Shown in pieces: positions 11,227 to 25,049 of a stretch of DNA of 64,000 bases; position 1 is the first letter of the stretch, and the number at the start of each line of letters is the position of its first letter. The notes beneath the pieces were generated by a model. That model had not been told where the DNA came from and did no database searches. It saw only the letters and a program-made list of their open reading frames with translations. The stretch is taken from NCBI GenBank assembly GCA_032622095.1, contig CP136063.1, forward strand, positions 26,972,987 to 27,036,986. Direction: 5' to 3'. The DNA is from Siphonodentalium dalli (lineage: Eukaryota > Mollusca > Scaphopoda > Gadilida > Siphonodentaliidae). A program made the translations under genes and the position numbers.

Positions 11227-14200
11227 GTATCAAGTTGCTAATGATTAACTGCATAGAAGATCTCAAATCTGGATACCTTGCATGCCATAGCCAGACACAG
11301 GATATGAAATAAATCGAGTTTTGCGAACCATGGGCGACAACTCTGTGGCGAAAGCGCGGACATAAATTGTAATGCATTCACCCAATAGGGCATAATGAGG
11401 TGCACATATGGTCCATATTTGGAGTCTCTGCTGCTCATACTTTTCGAGATACAGCATCCCCATTTTTTCACAAAAGGGGAGATAACTCTGTAAATCAAGG
11501 GCGGACAATATCCTATATAGTCTATTGACCTAGAATTAGTATAGGTCTATATACGTACGAAATTCCAGATCTCTATATATTGTACTTCCAGAGATATAAG
11601 AGTTACAAAATTGCTAAGAATAATAATAATAATAATAATAATATTGGAAAAAAATAATAAATTGAATAACAATATACTTCCATATTAAAATATGGAAGTA
11701 TAATAAGGGAATCGCGCGAAATTGATTGGTATGTCGATATTATGGTTTATTGACATTTCTGTGTTCAGTTTGAACGTTCTGGTGTGACCTCCACCCATGC
11801 CTCGAAATTTGGTGACGTGGATAGAAAAGTCGCCATATCTCGGCCAATTTTTGAGATATCTTGCTAATTTTTGCGTCATTGTGTTCGTATTTGATGCCCC
11901 TATACTATTTACCAGGGTTTTGGTGAGGTATTGTGCCGATATTTTATAATGTAGGCCAATATGTATGTTGTTCTGTTCATACTTTTCGAATATCTCTCGC
12001 CTCTATCGACATAATACGGCAAGTAGGTAATCGTTTAGAAGTACTAGAAATTCCCCATCGAATGACACCAAACACGTGACGATTGGTTGAAGGAATTTAA
12101 ATTCATAGTGCATTTTCTGTAAACTTGAAAAAAAAGGAAGTGGCCACAATTTCTACATTTCTCAACCGATTCATAAAATTCACTCATAATGACACTCAGT
12201 ACATCTTATAGATACTTCACAACAATTTTGGTTCAAATCAGCGACCAAAAAAAATTGACAAATTTTGACCCCCTCCCTAGTGCGGACAAATTTCATTGGA
12301 TCTTGGTCAAAATTTCACCATTTCATCTTCTCTCTATAGATAAGACGCTCACATAAACCAAATCCAGTTTATATGCGTCGTCTAGGAGGAGATAGAGTCA
12401 AAAGCACTTTCTCCTCAATTGATGTATCAATACAATGTTCGATGGTCTGTAACTTGGACATTTCTCAACCGATTTACAAAATTCTTTCAGGAGGATCATT
12501 AGTACGTCCTATAGATACACGACAGTAAAAATATTTGAAATCATCGCAAAAAAAAAATTGCGAAAATTTTGCCCCCACCCAAACCCCAAAAATATAAGTC
12601 CGTCGCTGTTCAAAACTTTTTTTCGTATCAAGTTGCTAATGATTAACTGCATAGAAGATCTCAAATCTGGATACCTTGCATGCCATAGCCAGACACAGGA
12701 TATGAAATAAATCGAGTTTTGCGAACCATGGGCGACAACTCTGTGGCGAAAGCGCGGACATAAATTGTAATGCATTCACCCAATAGGGCATAATGAGGTG
12801 CACATATGGTCCATATTTGGAGTCTCTGCTGCTCATACTTTTCGAGATACAGCATCCCCATTTTTTCACAAAAGGGGAGATAACTCTGTAAATCAAGGGC
12901 GGACAATATCCTATATAGTCTATTGACCTAGAATTAGTATAGGTCTATATACGTACGAAATTCCAGATCTCTATATATTGTACTTCCAGAGATATAAGAG
13001 TTACAAAATTGCTAAGAATAATAATAATAATAATAATAATATTGGAAAAAAATAATAAATTGAATAACAATATACTTCCATATTAAAATATGGAAGTATA
13101 ATAAGGGAATCGCGCGAAATTGATTGGTATGTCGATATTATGGTTTATTGACATTTCTGTGTTCAGTTTGAACGTTCTGGTGTGACCTCCACCCATGCCT
13201 CGAAATTTGGTGACGTGGATAGAAAAGTCGCCATATCTCGGCCAATTTTTGAGATATCTTGCTAATTTTTGCGTCATTGTGTTCGTATTTGATGCCCCTA
13301 TACTATTTACCAGGGTTTTGGTGAGGTATTGTGCCGATATTTTATAATGTAGGCCAATATGTATGTTGTTCTGTTCATACTTTTCGAATATCTCTCGCCT
13401 CTATCGACATAATACGGCAAGTAGGTAATCGTTTAGAAGTACTAGAAATTCCCCATCGAATGACACCAAACACGTGACGATTGGTTGAAGGAATTTAAAT
13501 TCATAGTGCATTTTCTGTAAACTTGAAAAAAAAGGAAGTGGCCACAATTTCTACATTTCTCAACCGATTCATAAAATTCACTCATAATGACACTCAGTAC
13601 ATCTTATAGATACTTCACAACAATTTTGGTTCAAATCAGCGACCAAAAAAAATTGACAAATTTTGACCCCCTCCCTAGTGCGGACAAATTTCATTGGATC
13701 TTGGTCAAAATTTCACCATTTCATCTTCTCTCTATAGATAAGACGCTCACATAAACCAAATCCAGTTTATATGCGTCGTCTAGGAGGAGATAGAGTCAAA
13801 AGCACTTTCTCCTCAATTGATGTATCAATACAATGTTCGATGGTCTGTAACTTGGACATTTCTCAACCGATTTACAAAATTCTTTCAGGAGGATCATTAG
13901 TACGTCCTATAGATACACGACAGTAAAAATATTTGAAATCATCGCAAAAAAAAAATTGCGAAAATTTTGCCCCCACCCAAACCCCAAAAATATAAGTCCG
14001 TCGCTGTTCAAAACTTTTTTTCGTATCAAGTTGCTAATGATTAACTGCATAGAAGATCTCAAATCTGGATACCTTGCATGCCATAGCCAGACACAGGATA
14101 TGAAATAAATCGAGTTTTGCGAACCATGGGCGACAACTCTGTGGCGAAAGCGCGGACATAAATTGTAATGCATTCACCCAATAGGGCATAATGAGGTGCA

Positions 14201-17200
14201 CATATGGTCCATATTTGGAGTCTCTGCTGCTCATACTTTTCGAGATACAGCATCCCCATTTTTTCACAAAAGGGGAGATAACTCTGTAAATCAAGGGCGG
14301 ACAATATCCTATATAGTCTATTGACCTAGAATTAGTATAGGTCTATATACGTACGAAATTCCAGATCTCTATATATTGTACTTCCAGAGATATAAGAGTT
14401 ACAAAATTGCTAAGAATAATAATAATAATAATAATAATATTGGAAAAAAATAATAAATTGAATAACAATATACTTCCATATTAAAATATGGAAGTATAAT
14501 AAGGGAATCGCGCGAAATTGATTGGTATGTCGATATTATGGTTTATTGACATTTCTGTGTTCAGTTTGAACGTTCTGGTGTGACCTCCACCCATGCCTCG
14601 AAATTTGGTGACGTGGATAGAAAAGTCGCCATATCTCGGCCAATTTTTGAGATATCTTGCTAATTTTTGCGTCATTGTGTTCGTATTTGATGCCCCTATA
14701 CTATTTACCAGGGTTTTGGTGAGGTATTGTGCCGATATTTTATAATGTAGGCCAATATGTATGTTGTTCTGTTCATACTTTTCGAATATCTCTCGCCTCT
14801 ATCGACATAATACGGCAAGTAGGTAATCGTTTAGAAGTACTAGAAATTCCCCATCGAATGACACCAAACACGTGACGATTGGTTGAAGGAATTTAAATTC
14901 ATAGTGCATTTTCTGTAAACTTGAAAAAAAAGGAAGTGGCCACAATTTCTACATTTCTCAACCGATTCATAAAATTCACTCATAATGACACTCAGTACAT
15001 CTTATAGATACTTCACAACAATTTTGGTTCAAATCAGCGACCAAAAAAAATTGACAAATTTTGACCCCCTCCCTAGTGCGGACAAATTTCATTGGATCTT
15101 GGTCAAAATTTCACCATTTCATCTTCTCTCTATAGATAAGACGCTCACATAAACCAAATCCAGTTTATATGCGTCGTCTAGGAGGAGATAGAGTCAAAAG
15201 CACTTTCTCCTCAATTGATGTATCAATACAATGTTCGATGGTCTGTAACTTGGACATTTCTCAACCGATTTACAAAATTCTTTCAGGAGGATCATTAGTA
15301 CGTCCTATAGATACACGACAGTAAAAATATTTGAAATCATCGCAAAAAAAAAATTGCGAAAATTTTGCCCCCACCCAAACCCCAAAAATATAAGTCCGTC
15401 GCTGTTCAAAACTTTTTTTCGTATCAAGTTGCTAATGATTAACTGCATAGAAGATCTCAAATCTGGATACCTTGCATGCCATAGCCAGACACAGGATATG
15501 AAATAAATCGAGTTTTGCGAACCATGGGCGACAACTCTGTGGCGAAAGCGCGGACATAAATTGTAATGCATTCACCCAATAGGGCATAATGAGGTGCACA
15601 TATGGTCCATATTTGGAGTCTCTGCTGCTCATACTTTTCGAGATACAGCATCCCCATTTTTTCACAAAAGGGGAGATAACTCTGTAAATCAAGGGCGGAC
15701 AATATCCTATATAGTCTATTGACCTAGAATTAGTATAGGTCTATATACGTACGAAATTCCAGATCTCTATATATTGTACTTCCAGAGATATAAGAGTTAC
15801 AAAATTGCTAAGAATAATAATAATAATAATAATAATATTGGAAAAAAATAATAAATTGAATAACAATATACTTCCATATTAAAATATGGAAGTATAATAA
15901 GGGAATCGCGCGAAATTGATTGGTATGTCGATATTATGGTTTATTGACATTTCTGTGTTCAGTTTGAACGTTCTGGTGTGACCTCCACCCATGCCTCGAA
16001 ATTTGGTGACGTGGATAGAAAAGTCGCCATATCTCGGCCAATTTTTGAGATATCTTGCTAATTTTTGCGTCATTGTGTTCGTATTTGATGCCCCTATACT
16101 ATTTACCAGGGTTTTGGTGAGGTATTGTGCCGATATTTTATAATGTAGGCCAATATGTATGTTGTTCTGTTCATACTTTTCGAATATCTCTCGCCTCTAT
16201 CGACATAATACGGCAAGTAGGTAATCGTTTAGAAGTACTAGAAATTCCCCATCGAATGACACCAAACACGTGACGATTGGTTGAAGGAATTTAAATTCAT
16301 AGTGCATTTTCTGTAAACTTGAAAAAAAAGGAAGTGGCCACAATTTCTACATTTCTCAACCGATTCATAAAATTCACTCATAATGACACTCAGTACATCT
16401 TATAGATACTTCACAACAATTTTGGTTCAAATCAGCGACCAAAAAAAATTGACAAATTTTGACCCCCTCCCTAGTGCGGACAAATTTCATTGGATCTTGG
16501 TCAAAATTTCACCATTTCATCTTCTCTCTATAGATAAGACGCTCACATAAACCAAATCCAGTTTATATGCGTCGTCTAGGAGGAGATAGAGTCAAAAGCA
16601 CTTTCTCCTCAATTGATGTATCAATACAATGTTCGATGGTCTGTAACTTGGACATTTCTCAACCGATTTACAAAATTCTTTCAGGAGGATCATTAGTACG
16701 TCCTATAGATACACGACAGTAAAAATATTTGAAATCATCGCAAAAAAAAAATTGCGAAAATTTTGCCCCCACCCAAACCCCAAAAATATAAGTCCGTCGC
16801 TGTTCAAAACTTTTTTTCGTATCAAGTTGCTAATGATTAACTGCATAGAAGATCTCAAATCTGGATACCTTGCATGCCATAGCCAGACACAGGATATGAA
16901 ATAAATCGAGTTTTGCGAACCATGGGCGACAACTCTGTGGCGAAAGCGCGGACATAAATTGTAATGCATTCACCCAATAGGGCATAATGAGGTGCACATA
17001 TGGTCCATATTTGGAGTCTCTGCTGCTCATACTTTTCGAGATACAGCATCCCCATTTTTTCACAAAAGGGGAGATAACTCTGTAAATCAAGGGCGGACAA
17101 TATCCTATATAGTCTATTGACCTAGAATTAGTATAGGTCTATATACGTACGAAATTCCAGATCTCTATATATTGTACTTCCAGAGATATAAGAGTTACAA

Positions 17201-20200
17201 AATTGCTAAGAATAATAATAATAATAATAATAATATTGGAAAAAAATAATAAATTGAATAACAATATACTTCCATATTAAAATATGGAAGTATAATAAGG
17301 GAATCGCGCGAAATTGATTGGTATGTCGATATTATGGTTTATTGACATTTCTGTGTTCAGTTTGAACGTTCTGGTGTGACCTCCACCCATGCCTCGAAAT
17401 TTGGTGACGTGGATAGAAAAGTCGCCATATCTCGGCCAATTTTTGAGATATCTTGCTAATTTTTGCGTCATTGTGTTCGTATTTGATGCCCCTATACTAT
17501 TTACCAGGGTTTTGGTGAGGTATTGTGCCGATATTTTATAATGTAGGCCAATATGTATGTTGTTCTGTTCATACTTTTCGAATATCTCTCGCCTCTATCG
17601 ACATAATACGGCAAGTAGGTAATCGTTTAGAAGTACTAGAAATTCCCCATCGAATGACACCAAACACGTGACGATTGGTTGAAGGAATTTAAATTCATAG
17701 TGCATTTTCTGTAAACTTGAAAAAAAAGGAAGTGGCCACAATTTCTACATTTCTCAACCGATTCATAAAATTCACTCATAATGACACTCAGTACATCTTA
17801 TAGATACTTCACAACAATTTTGGTTCAAATCAGCGACCAAAAAAAATTGACAAATTTTGACCCCCTCCCTAGTGCGGACAAATTTCATTGGATCTTGGTC
17901 AAAATTTCACCATTTCATCTTCTCTCTATAGATAAGACGCTCACATAAACCAAATCCAGTTTATATGCGTCGTCTAGGAGGAGATAGAGTCAAAAGCACT
18001 TTCTCCTCAATTGATGTATCAATACAATGTTCGATGGTCTGTAACTTGGACATTTCTCAACCGATTTACAAAATTCTTTCAGGAGGATCATTAGTACGTC
18101 CTATAGATACACGACAGTAAAAATATTTGAAATCATCGCAAAAAAAAAATTGCGAAAATTTTGCCCCCACCCAAACCCCAAAAATATAAGTCCGTCGCTG
18201 TTCAAAACTTTTTTTCGTATCAAGTTGCTAATGATTAACTGCATAGAAGATCTCAAATCTGGATACCTTGCATGCCATAGCCAGACACAGGATATGAAAT
18301 AAATCGAGTTTTGCGAACCATGGGCGACAACTCTGTGGCGAAAGCGCGGACATAAATTGTAATGCATTCACCCAATAGGGCATAATGAGGTGCACATATG
18401 GTCCATATTTGGAGTCTCTGCTGCTCATACTTTTCGAGATACAGCATCCCCATTTTTTCACAAAAGGGGAGATAACTCTGTAAATCAAGGGCGGACAATA
18501 TCCTATATAGTCTATTGACCTAGAATTAGTATAGGTCTATATACGTACGAAATTCCAGATCTCTATATATTGTACTTCCAGAGATATAAGAGTTACAAAA
18601 TTGCTAAGAATAATAATAATAATAATAATAATATTGGAAAAAAATAATAAATTGAATAACAATATACTTCCATATTAAAATATGGAAGTATAATAAGGGA
18701 ATCGCGCGAAATTGATTGGTATGTCGATATTATGGTTTATTGACATTTCTGTGTTCAGTTTGAACGTTCTGGTGTGACCTCCACCCATGCCTCGAAATTT
18801 GGTGACGTGGATAGAAAAGTCGCCATATCTCGGCCAATTTTTGAGATATCTTGCTAATTTTTGCGTCATTGTGTTCGTATTTGATGCCCCTATACTATTT
18901 ACCAGGGTTTTGGTGAGGTATTGTGCCGATATTTTATAATGTAGGCCAATATGTATGTTGTTCTGTTCATACTTTTCGAATATCTCTCGCCTCTATCGAC
19001 ATAATACGGCAAGTAGGTAATCGTTTAGAAGTACTAGAAATTCCCCATCGAATGACACCAAACACGTGACGATTGGTTGAAGGAATTTAAATTCATAGTG
19101 CATTTTCTGTAAACTTGAAAAAAAAGGAAGTGGCCACAATTTCTACATTTCTCAACCGATTCATAAAATTCACTCATAATGACACTCAGTACATCTTATA
19201 GATACTTCACAACAATTTTGGTTCAAATCAGCGACCAAAAAAAATTGACAAATTTTGACCCCCTCCCTAGTGCGGACAAATTTCATTGGATCTTGGTCAA
19301 AATTTCACCATTTCATCTTCTCTCTATAGATAAGACGCTCACATAAACCAAATCCAGTTTATATGCGTCGTCTAGGAGGAGATAGAGTCAAAAGCACTTT
19401 CTCCTCAATTGATGTATCAATACAATGTTCGATGGTCTGTAACTTGGACATTTCTCAACCGATTTACAAAATTCTTTCAGGAGGATCATTAGTACGTCCT
19501 ATAGATACACGACAGTAAAAATATTTGAAATCATCGCAAAAAAAAAATTGCGAAAATTTTGCCCCCACCCAAACCCCAAAAATATAAGTCCGTCGCTGTT
19601 CAAAACTTTTTTTCGTATCAAGTTGCTAATGATTAACTGCATAGAAGATCTCAAATCTGGATACCTTGCATGCCATAGCCAGACACAGGATATGAAATAA
19701 ATCGAGTTTTGCGAACCATGGGCGACAACTCTGTGGCGAAAGCGCGGACATAAATTGTAATGCATTCACCCAATAGGGCATAATGAGGTGCACATATGGT
19801 CCATATTTGGAGTCTCTGCTGCTCATACTTTTCGAGATACAGCATCCCCATTTTTTCACAAAAGGGGAGATAACTCTGTAAATCAAGGGCGGACAATATC
19901 CTATATAGTCTATTGACCTAGAATTAGTATAGGTCTATATACGTACGAAATTCCAGATCTCTATATATTGTACTTCCAGAGATATAAGAGTTACAAAATT
20001 GCTAAGAATAATAATAATAATAATAATAATATTGGAAAAAAATAATAAATTGAATAACAATATACTTCCATATTAAAATATGGAAGTATAATAAGGGAAT
20101 CGCGCGAAATTGATTGGTATGTCGATATTATGGTTTATTGACATTTCTGTGTTCAGTTTGAACGTTCTGGTGTGACCTCCACCCATGCCTCGAAATTTGG

Positions 20201-22819
20201 TGACGTGGATAGAAAAGTCGCCATATCTCGGCCAATTTTTGAGATATCTTGCTAATTTTTGCGTCATTGTGTTCGTATTTGATGCCCCTATACTATTTAC
20301 CAGGGTTTTGGTGAGGTATTGTGCCGATATTTTATAATGTAGGCCAATATGTATGTTGTTCTGTTCATACTTTTCGAATATCTCTCGCCTCTATCGACAT
20401 AATACGGCAAGTAGGTAATCGTTTAGAAGTACTAGAAATTCCCCATCGAATGACACCAAACACGTGACGATTGGTTGAAGGAATTTAAATTCATAGTGCA
20501 TTTTCTGTAAACTTGAAAAAAAAGGAAGTGGCCACAATTTCTACATTTCTCAACCGATTCATAAAATTCACTCATAATGACACTCAGTACATCTTATAGA
20601 TACTTCACAACAATTTTGGTTCAAATCAGCGACCAAAAAAAATTGACAAATTTTGACCCCCTCCCTAGTGCGGACAAATTTCATTGGATCTTGGTCAAAA
20701 TTTCACCATTTCATCTTCTCTCTATAGATAAGACGCTCACATAAACCAAATCCAGTTTATATGCGTCGTCTAGGAGGAGATAGAGTCAAAAGCACTTTCT
20801 CCTCAATTGATGTATCAATACAATGTTCGATGGTCTGTAACTTGGACATTTCTCAACCGATTTACAAAATTCTTTCAGGAGGATCATTAGTACGTCCTAT
20901 AGATACACGACAGTAAAAATATTTGAAATCATCGCAAAAAAAAAATTGCGAAAATTTTGCCCCCACCCAAACCCCAAAAATATAAGTCCGTCGCTGTTCA
21001 AAACTTTTTTTCGTATCAAGTTGCTAATGATTAACTGCATAGAAGATCTCAAATCTGGATACCTTGCATGCCATAGCCAGACACAGGATATGAAATAAAT
21101 CGAGTTTTGCGAACCATGGGCGACAACTCTGTGGCGAAAGCGCGGACATAAATTGTAATGCATTCACCCAATAGGGCATAATGAGGTGCACATATGGTCC
21201 ATATTTGGAGTATCTGCTGCTCATACTTTTCGAGATACAGCATCCCCATTTTTTCACAAAAGGGGAGATAACTCTGTAAATCAAGGGCGGACAATATCCT
21301 ATATAGTCTATTGACCTAGAATTAGTATAGGTCTATATACGTACGAAATTCCAGATCTCTATATATTGTACTTCCAGAGATATAAGAGTTACAAAATTGC
21401 TAAGAATAATAATAATAATAATAATAATATTGGAAAAAAATAATAAATTGAATAACAATATACTTCCATATTAAAATATGGAAGTATAATAAGGGAATCG
21501 CGCGAAATTGATTGGTATGTCGATATTATGGTTTATTGACATTTCTGTGTTCAGTTTGAACGTTCTGGTGTGACCTCCACCCATGCCTCGAAATTTGGTG
21601 ACGTGGATAGAAAAGTCGCCATATCTCGGCCAATTTTTGAGATATCTTGCTAATTTTTGCGTCATTGTGTTCGTATTTGATGCCCCTATACTATTTACCA
21701 GGGTTTTGGTGAGGTATTGTGCCGATATTTTATAATGTAGGCCAATATGTATGTTGTTCTGTTCATACTTTTCGAATATCTCTCGCCTCTATCGACATAA
21801 TACGGCAAGTAGGTAATCGTTTAGAAGTACTAGAAATTCCCCATCGAATGACACCAAACACGTGACGATTGGTTGAAGGAATTTAAATTCATAGTGCATT
21901 TTCTGTAAACTTGAAAAAAAAGGAAGTGGCCACAATTTCTACATTTCTCAACCGATTCATAAAATTCACTCATAATGACACTCAGTACATCTTATAGATA
22001 CTTCACAACAATTTTGGTTCAAATCAGCGACCAAAAAAAATTGACAAATTTTGACCCCCTCCCTAGTGCGGACAACTTTCATTGGATCTTGGTCAAAATT
22101 TCACCATTTCATCTTCTCTCTATAGATAAGACGCTCACATAAACCAAATCCAGTTTATATGCGTCGTCTAGGAGGAGATAGAGTCAAAAGCACTTTCTCC
22201 TCAATTGATGTATCAATACAATGTTCGATGGTCTGTAACTTGGACATTTCTCAACCGATTTACAAAATTCTTTCAGGAGGATCATTAGTACGTCCTATAG
22301 ATACACGACAGTAAAAATATTTGAAATCATCGCAAAAAAAAAATTGCGAAAATTTTGCCCCCACCCAAACCCCAAAAATATAAGTCCGTCGCTGTTCAAA
22401 ACTTTTTTTCGTATCAAGTTGCTAATGATTAACTGCATAGAAGATCTCAAATCTGGATACCTTGCATGCCATAGCCAGACACAGGATATGAAATAAATCG
22501 AGTTTTGCGAACCATGGGCGACAACTCTGTGGCGAAAGCGCGGACATAAATTGTAATGCATTCACCCAATAGGGCATAATGAGGTGCACATATGGTCCAT
22601 ATTTGGAGTCTCTGCTGCTCATACTTTTCGAGATACAGCATCCCCATTTTTTCACAAAAGGGGAGATAACTCTGTAAATCAAGGGCGGACAATATCCTAT
22701 ATAGTCTATTGACCTAGAATTAGTATAGGTCTATATACGTACGAAATTCCAGATCTCTATATATTGTACTTCCAGAGATATAAGAGTTACAAAATTGCTA
22801 AGAATAATAATAATAATAA

Positions 22820-23224
22820 CTAGAGGTCAGATTCCATGGAATCAGATATACTTCCATGGTATCCCATCCCATCCCATGTGAGTGTTATGCGTATATGTGT
22901 ATTCCTCTTAATTCGAATTCATATTGGTGCTTAATGATCCGATGGTGGACTTGCATTGACATTTCTAAATATTAAATATACTCCAAAGGTTTATGTCATG
23001 ATGATTAATGACTGTCTAATGCATCATGGTCCTGACCAACTGAGTCACCATTCACCCAGCCAATTGGTTCATTTGTATTCAGTAGGGATACATGTTATGG
23101 CTAATTATAACCGCTCCCCTGGATGCCCAAATCCTGTTCAACGGTCACGACATTTGTTGTGTCTGATTATAGAGTAATCGGCTTGTATTTATATCAAAAG
23201 GGTGCAAATCATATTAATTTGAGT
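22820..23224. other. Right flank of array 1: palindrome plus orphan TATACTTCC arm, no gene
   Basis: Immediately after the AAT tract comes a 12-bp palindrome, ATTCCATGGAAT (22831-22842). TATACTTCCATGG (22847-22859) follows, then three ATCCC/CCATC repeats up to about 22877. The order 'AAT tract, then TATACTTCC arm' matches the satellite unit, so the flank may be a remnant of a diverged relative. The remaining ~340 bp shows no supported gene. Confidence 0.5.
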
Positions 23225-23580
23225 AATATATTTCACCCGTTAACAATGTTACGCGCTACCAGGATTAAACGGTCCACTCTAAAACTTATACAATCGTTCG
23301 AAAGATGCACCTGGATACTTCTGACCACGTCAACAAATTTTTGTCTCAAAGTTTTATTTTTTAAGTAATTTTCCACATTTGTTTGTGGTGGAATTTGTCA
23401 AGTCTGAACCCACCCGACGCAAGCTCTCCGCTGAGCATACATCTTGGAGGCGTACCTACAGTATACCGACGTACATGCTTCTGCATTAAACTAGATCTTT
23501 ATTAGCACGTTTGGATTTGGGGCTGCAATTAGGTTAGTGATAGACTACTTAAGTATAAATATTTATATTATACTAGCAGG
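23225..23580 (+). repeat. Copy of the ~360-bp flank repeat, right side of array 1
   Basis: This copy has the same order of blocks as 1540-2490: a control-like CTACCAGG-TAAAC start, GTCAACAAATTTTTGTCTC, GTGGTGGAATTTGTCAAGTCTGAACCC, a TCTCCGCTGAG block, ATGCTTCTGCATTA and GTTTGGATTTGG. It ends at the ATACTAGCAGGGT motif that opens the next repeat. Confidence 0.6.
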
Positions 23581-23994
23581 GTCCGTGCTGTTTTCCCTAT
23601 TGACAATTTTGAAGGTCAAGTCGGGGATTCGATTTGACCCGTGTAAAACATTCCCACGACAAAATTATCCCTAGGTATCAATTTCATCAAAATCCCGTCG
23701 AAAGGCGCGATTTGACCTTGAATTGACCATTTTAAAGGTCAAGGTCAGGTCGGGGACACAGTTTTACCGGTCCGAAACACTCCCCGGACAAACGTACCCA
23801 TAGGTATCAAATTTCGTGGAAATCCATCCGTTTTACACGATTTGACATTGAATTGACCATTTTTAAAGTCATGACCAGGTCGGGGTCAAAAACACTCCCG
23901 GACAAAAGTATCCCTAGATATCAAGTTTCGTCGAAATCCGTCCGGCTGTTTTCCTGGCCATACCTAACAGACAAACAGACAGAAGTCCCAAAAT
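23570..23994 (+). repeat. GGTCAAGGTC-type tandem repeat, three ~110-130-bp units
   Basis: The phrase 'CCTAGGTATCAA-TTTC-TC-AAATCCGTC' recurs at about 23669, 23798 and 23910. Between copies lie 'TTGACCTTGAATTGACCATTTT-AAGGTCA' and 'AGGTCGGGG'. The block begins with ATACTAGCAGGGT at 23570 and ends near AACAGACAAACAGACAGAAG. I associate this sort of block with dispersed non-coding repeats of molluscs; that attribution is from memory. Confidence 0.7.
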
Positions 23995-24260
23995 ATGTAG
24001 TAGATAGCGTTGTCACGAGTAAACCGATCCATCTGAAAATTCGAAAATGGCACTTTAGATTTTCGGTGGAATTTACCAAAAGTCTCAACCCACCCCATCT
24101 TGCATTCTCCGTTGGGTAGGTTACTTTTAAAGTATAGCGGTCAAGATTTGGGGGGGGGTGGCTTGAATAGAATATCCAAATGTACCTGCTACGGCATTAC
24201 CTTGCTCTTTAATTAGCCCGTTTGGATTTGGTGGGAATAATAGGTGCATTTTCCCGTTCC
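23995..24260 (+). repeat. Second right-flank copy of the ~360-bp repeat
   Basis: GTTGTCACGAGTAAACC, then TTTCGGTGGAATTTACCAAAAGTCTCAACCCACCC, then TCTCCGTTGGG and TGCTACGGCATTACCTTGCTC. The last block, TTAGCCCGTTTGGATTTGG, closes it. It contains a 9-G run at about 24151. It is separated from the previous copy by the inserted GGTCAAGGTC-type block. Confidence 0.6.
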
Positions 24261-24380
24261 CCGTATAGCGGAAAGGGGTATATATAGTCACGCATTTCAA
24301 TCAGTTTGGATATAAAGTTTAAATATACACAGTTATATGCCTATATATTTAATACTAATATATGTTCTTATAAATTAACA

Positions 24381-24460
24381 GCGCAGTGCGTAGCCGAGTG
24401 GTGAGAGCGTCAAACCTTCAGTTTGTGTTTTATTGCGACGTGAGTTCGAATCCCGTCAAA
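24381..24460 (+). mobile_element. tRNA-like sequence, probably a degenerate SINE head
   Basis: TAGCCGAGTGG (24391-24401) fits the RNA polymerase III A box, and AGTTCGAATCC (24443-24453) fits the B box (GGTTCGANTCC) with one change. They are about 42 bp apart. CAAA/TTTG can form a short anticodon-like stem around CCTTCAG. The putative acceptor ends GCAGTGC and AAATTAT do not pair and the T-stem has mismatches. This is therefore not a functional tRNA. An AT-rich, T-rich tail follows. A tRNA-derived SINE relic is the best reading. Confidence 0.55.
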
Positions 24461-24864
24461 TTATCTACTATTTATTTTTTATTTTTAACATGCTTTGGTG
24501 TATTTTAATCATCAAATACGAATAATACCAAACTAAAGATAATGTAAAGATGCTTTTTATATTCGATAAATAACTAGAATATAAACGTCGATGTGTTATT
24601 GAATCGGATATAAAACAATAAACACGTGGGTCGGTTTTCGCATATATAACATGAAGCGCGCTTAATGAACGTTCGGTCCGAAGAATATAATGAGTGATTA
24701 ACAACAACACACAAAGAGTTTGAACGTAATCGAACAGAAAAGAGCGTTCTCTATAAGTAGATTCCTTTATGGTAGGAATAATGAGCGGTTGTTTCACGAT
24801 TGCTTTTTGACAATACTTAAATGACGGTGAACGAAACTATCAGTGGTGTTTTATTTTGCGAAAG

Positions 24865-24873
24865 TATAAAAGG
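24865..24873 (+). promoter_or_regulatory. Candidate TATA box
   Basis: TATAAAAGG is a near-ideal RNA polymerase II TATA element. An initiator-like TTCAGC lies 22-25 bp downstream (A at about 24889), and the ATG cluster of the candidate exon below is ~85 nt after that. Upstream sequence contains GAACGTTC at about 24667. The assignment depends on the downstream exon being real. Confidence 0.4.
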
Positions 24874-24973
24874 AGTCATTTCCAATTCAGCAGACATATA
24901 CTGACGGAAATAATTGAATGTCTATCAGCAGTATACTACGGTTTATAACAATATACAAATTGTTCTTACGAAA

Positions 24974-25049
24974 ATGATGATGTTTGCATGTTTCTATGTG
25001 TTTATCGTTGTTATCGCAAATGGAATAATTGGCTATACGTCGTCATTAC
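24974..25049 (+). CDS. Candidate first coding exon: signal peptide of a small secreted protein
   Basis: The frame opens with three consecutive ATG codons after ACGAAA. It then encodes a strongly hydrophobic core (F-A-C-F-Y-V-F-I-V-V-I-A), a small-residue region (A-N-G...) and Y-T-S-S. This has the build of a secretory signal peptide with a possible cleavage site around residues 16-20. The frame hits TAG at 25052, but a plausible 5' splice site, TTAC/GTTAGT, lies at 25049/25050, so the exon may splice in phase 1. It sits about 85 nt below a TATAAAAGG promoter candidate. No downstream exon is identifiable, and I assign no protein family. If unspliced, it is a 26-residue chance frame. Confidence 0.3.

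Larger units (their letters stand above)
2777..22819 (+). repeat. Satellite array 1: 1398-bp unit, about 14.3 head-to-tail copies
   Basis: The block AAAATTTTGCCCCCACCC recurs every 1398 bp from 2777, and the array breaks off 470 bp into its fifteenth copy. Copies look identical by eye apart from three places: compensating indels around 11145-11226, C to A at 21212 and A to C at 22076. Each unit carries the same overlapping minus-strand open frames of 64 to 88 codons. They lack a recognisable domain and break at single indels, so I do not call them genes. All copies point the same way. The right end falls inside the unit's own AAT microsatellite. No array-internal gene, tRNA or rRNA was found. 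Confidence 0.97.

Noticed and set aside
24381-24460. Functional tRNA gene
   Set aside because: The A and B boxes are good, but the acceptor ends do not pair and the T-stem is mismatched. Kept as a SINE relic instead.
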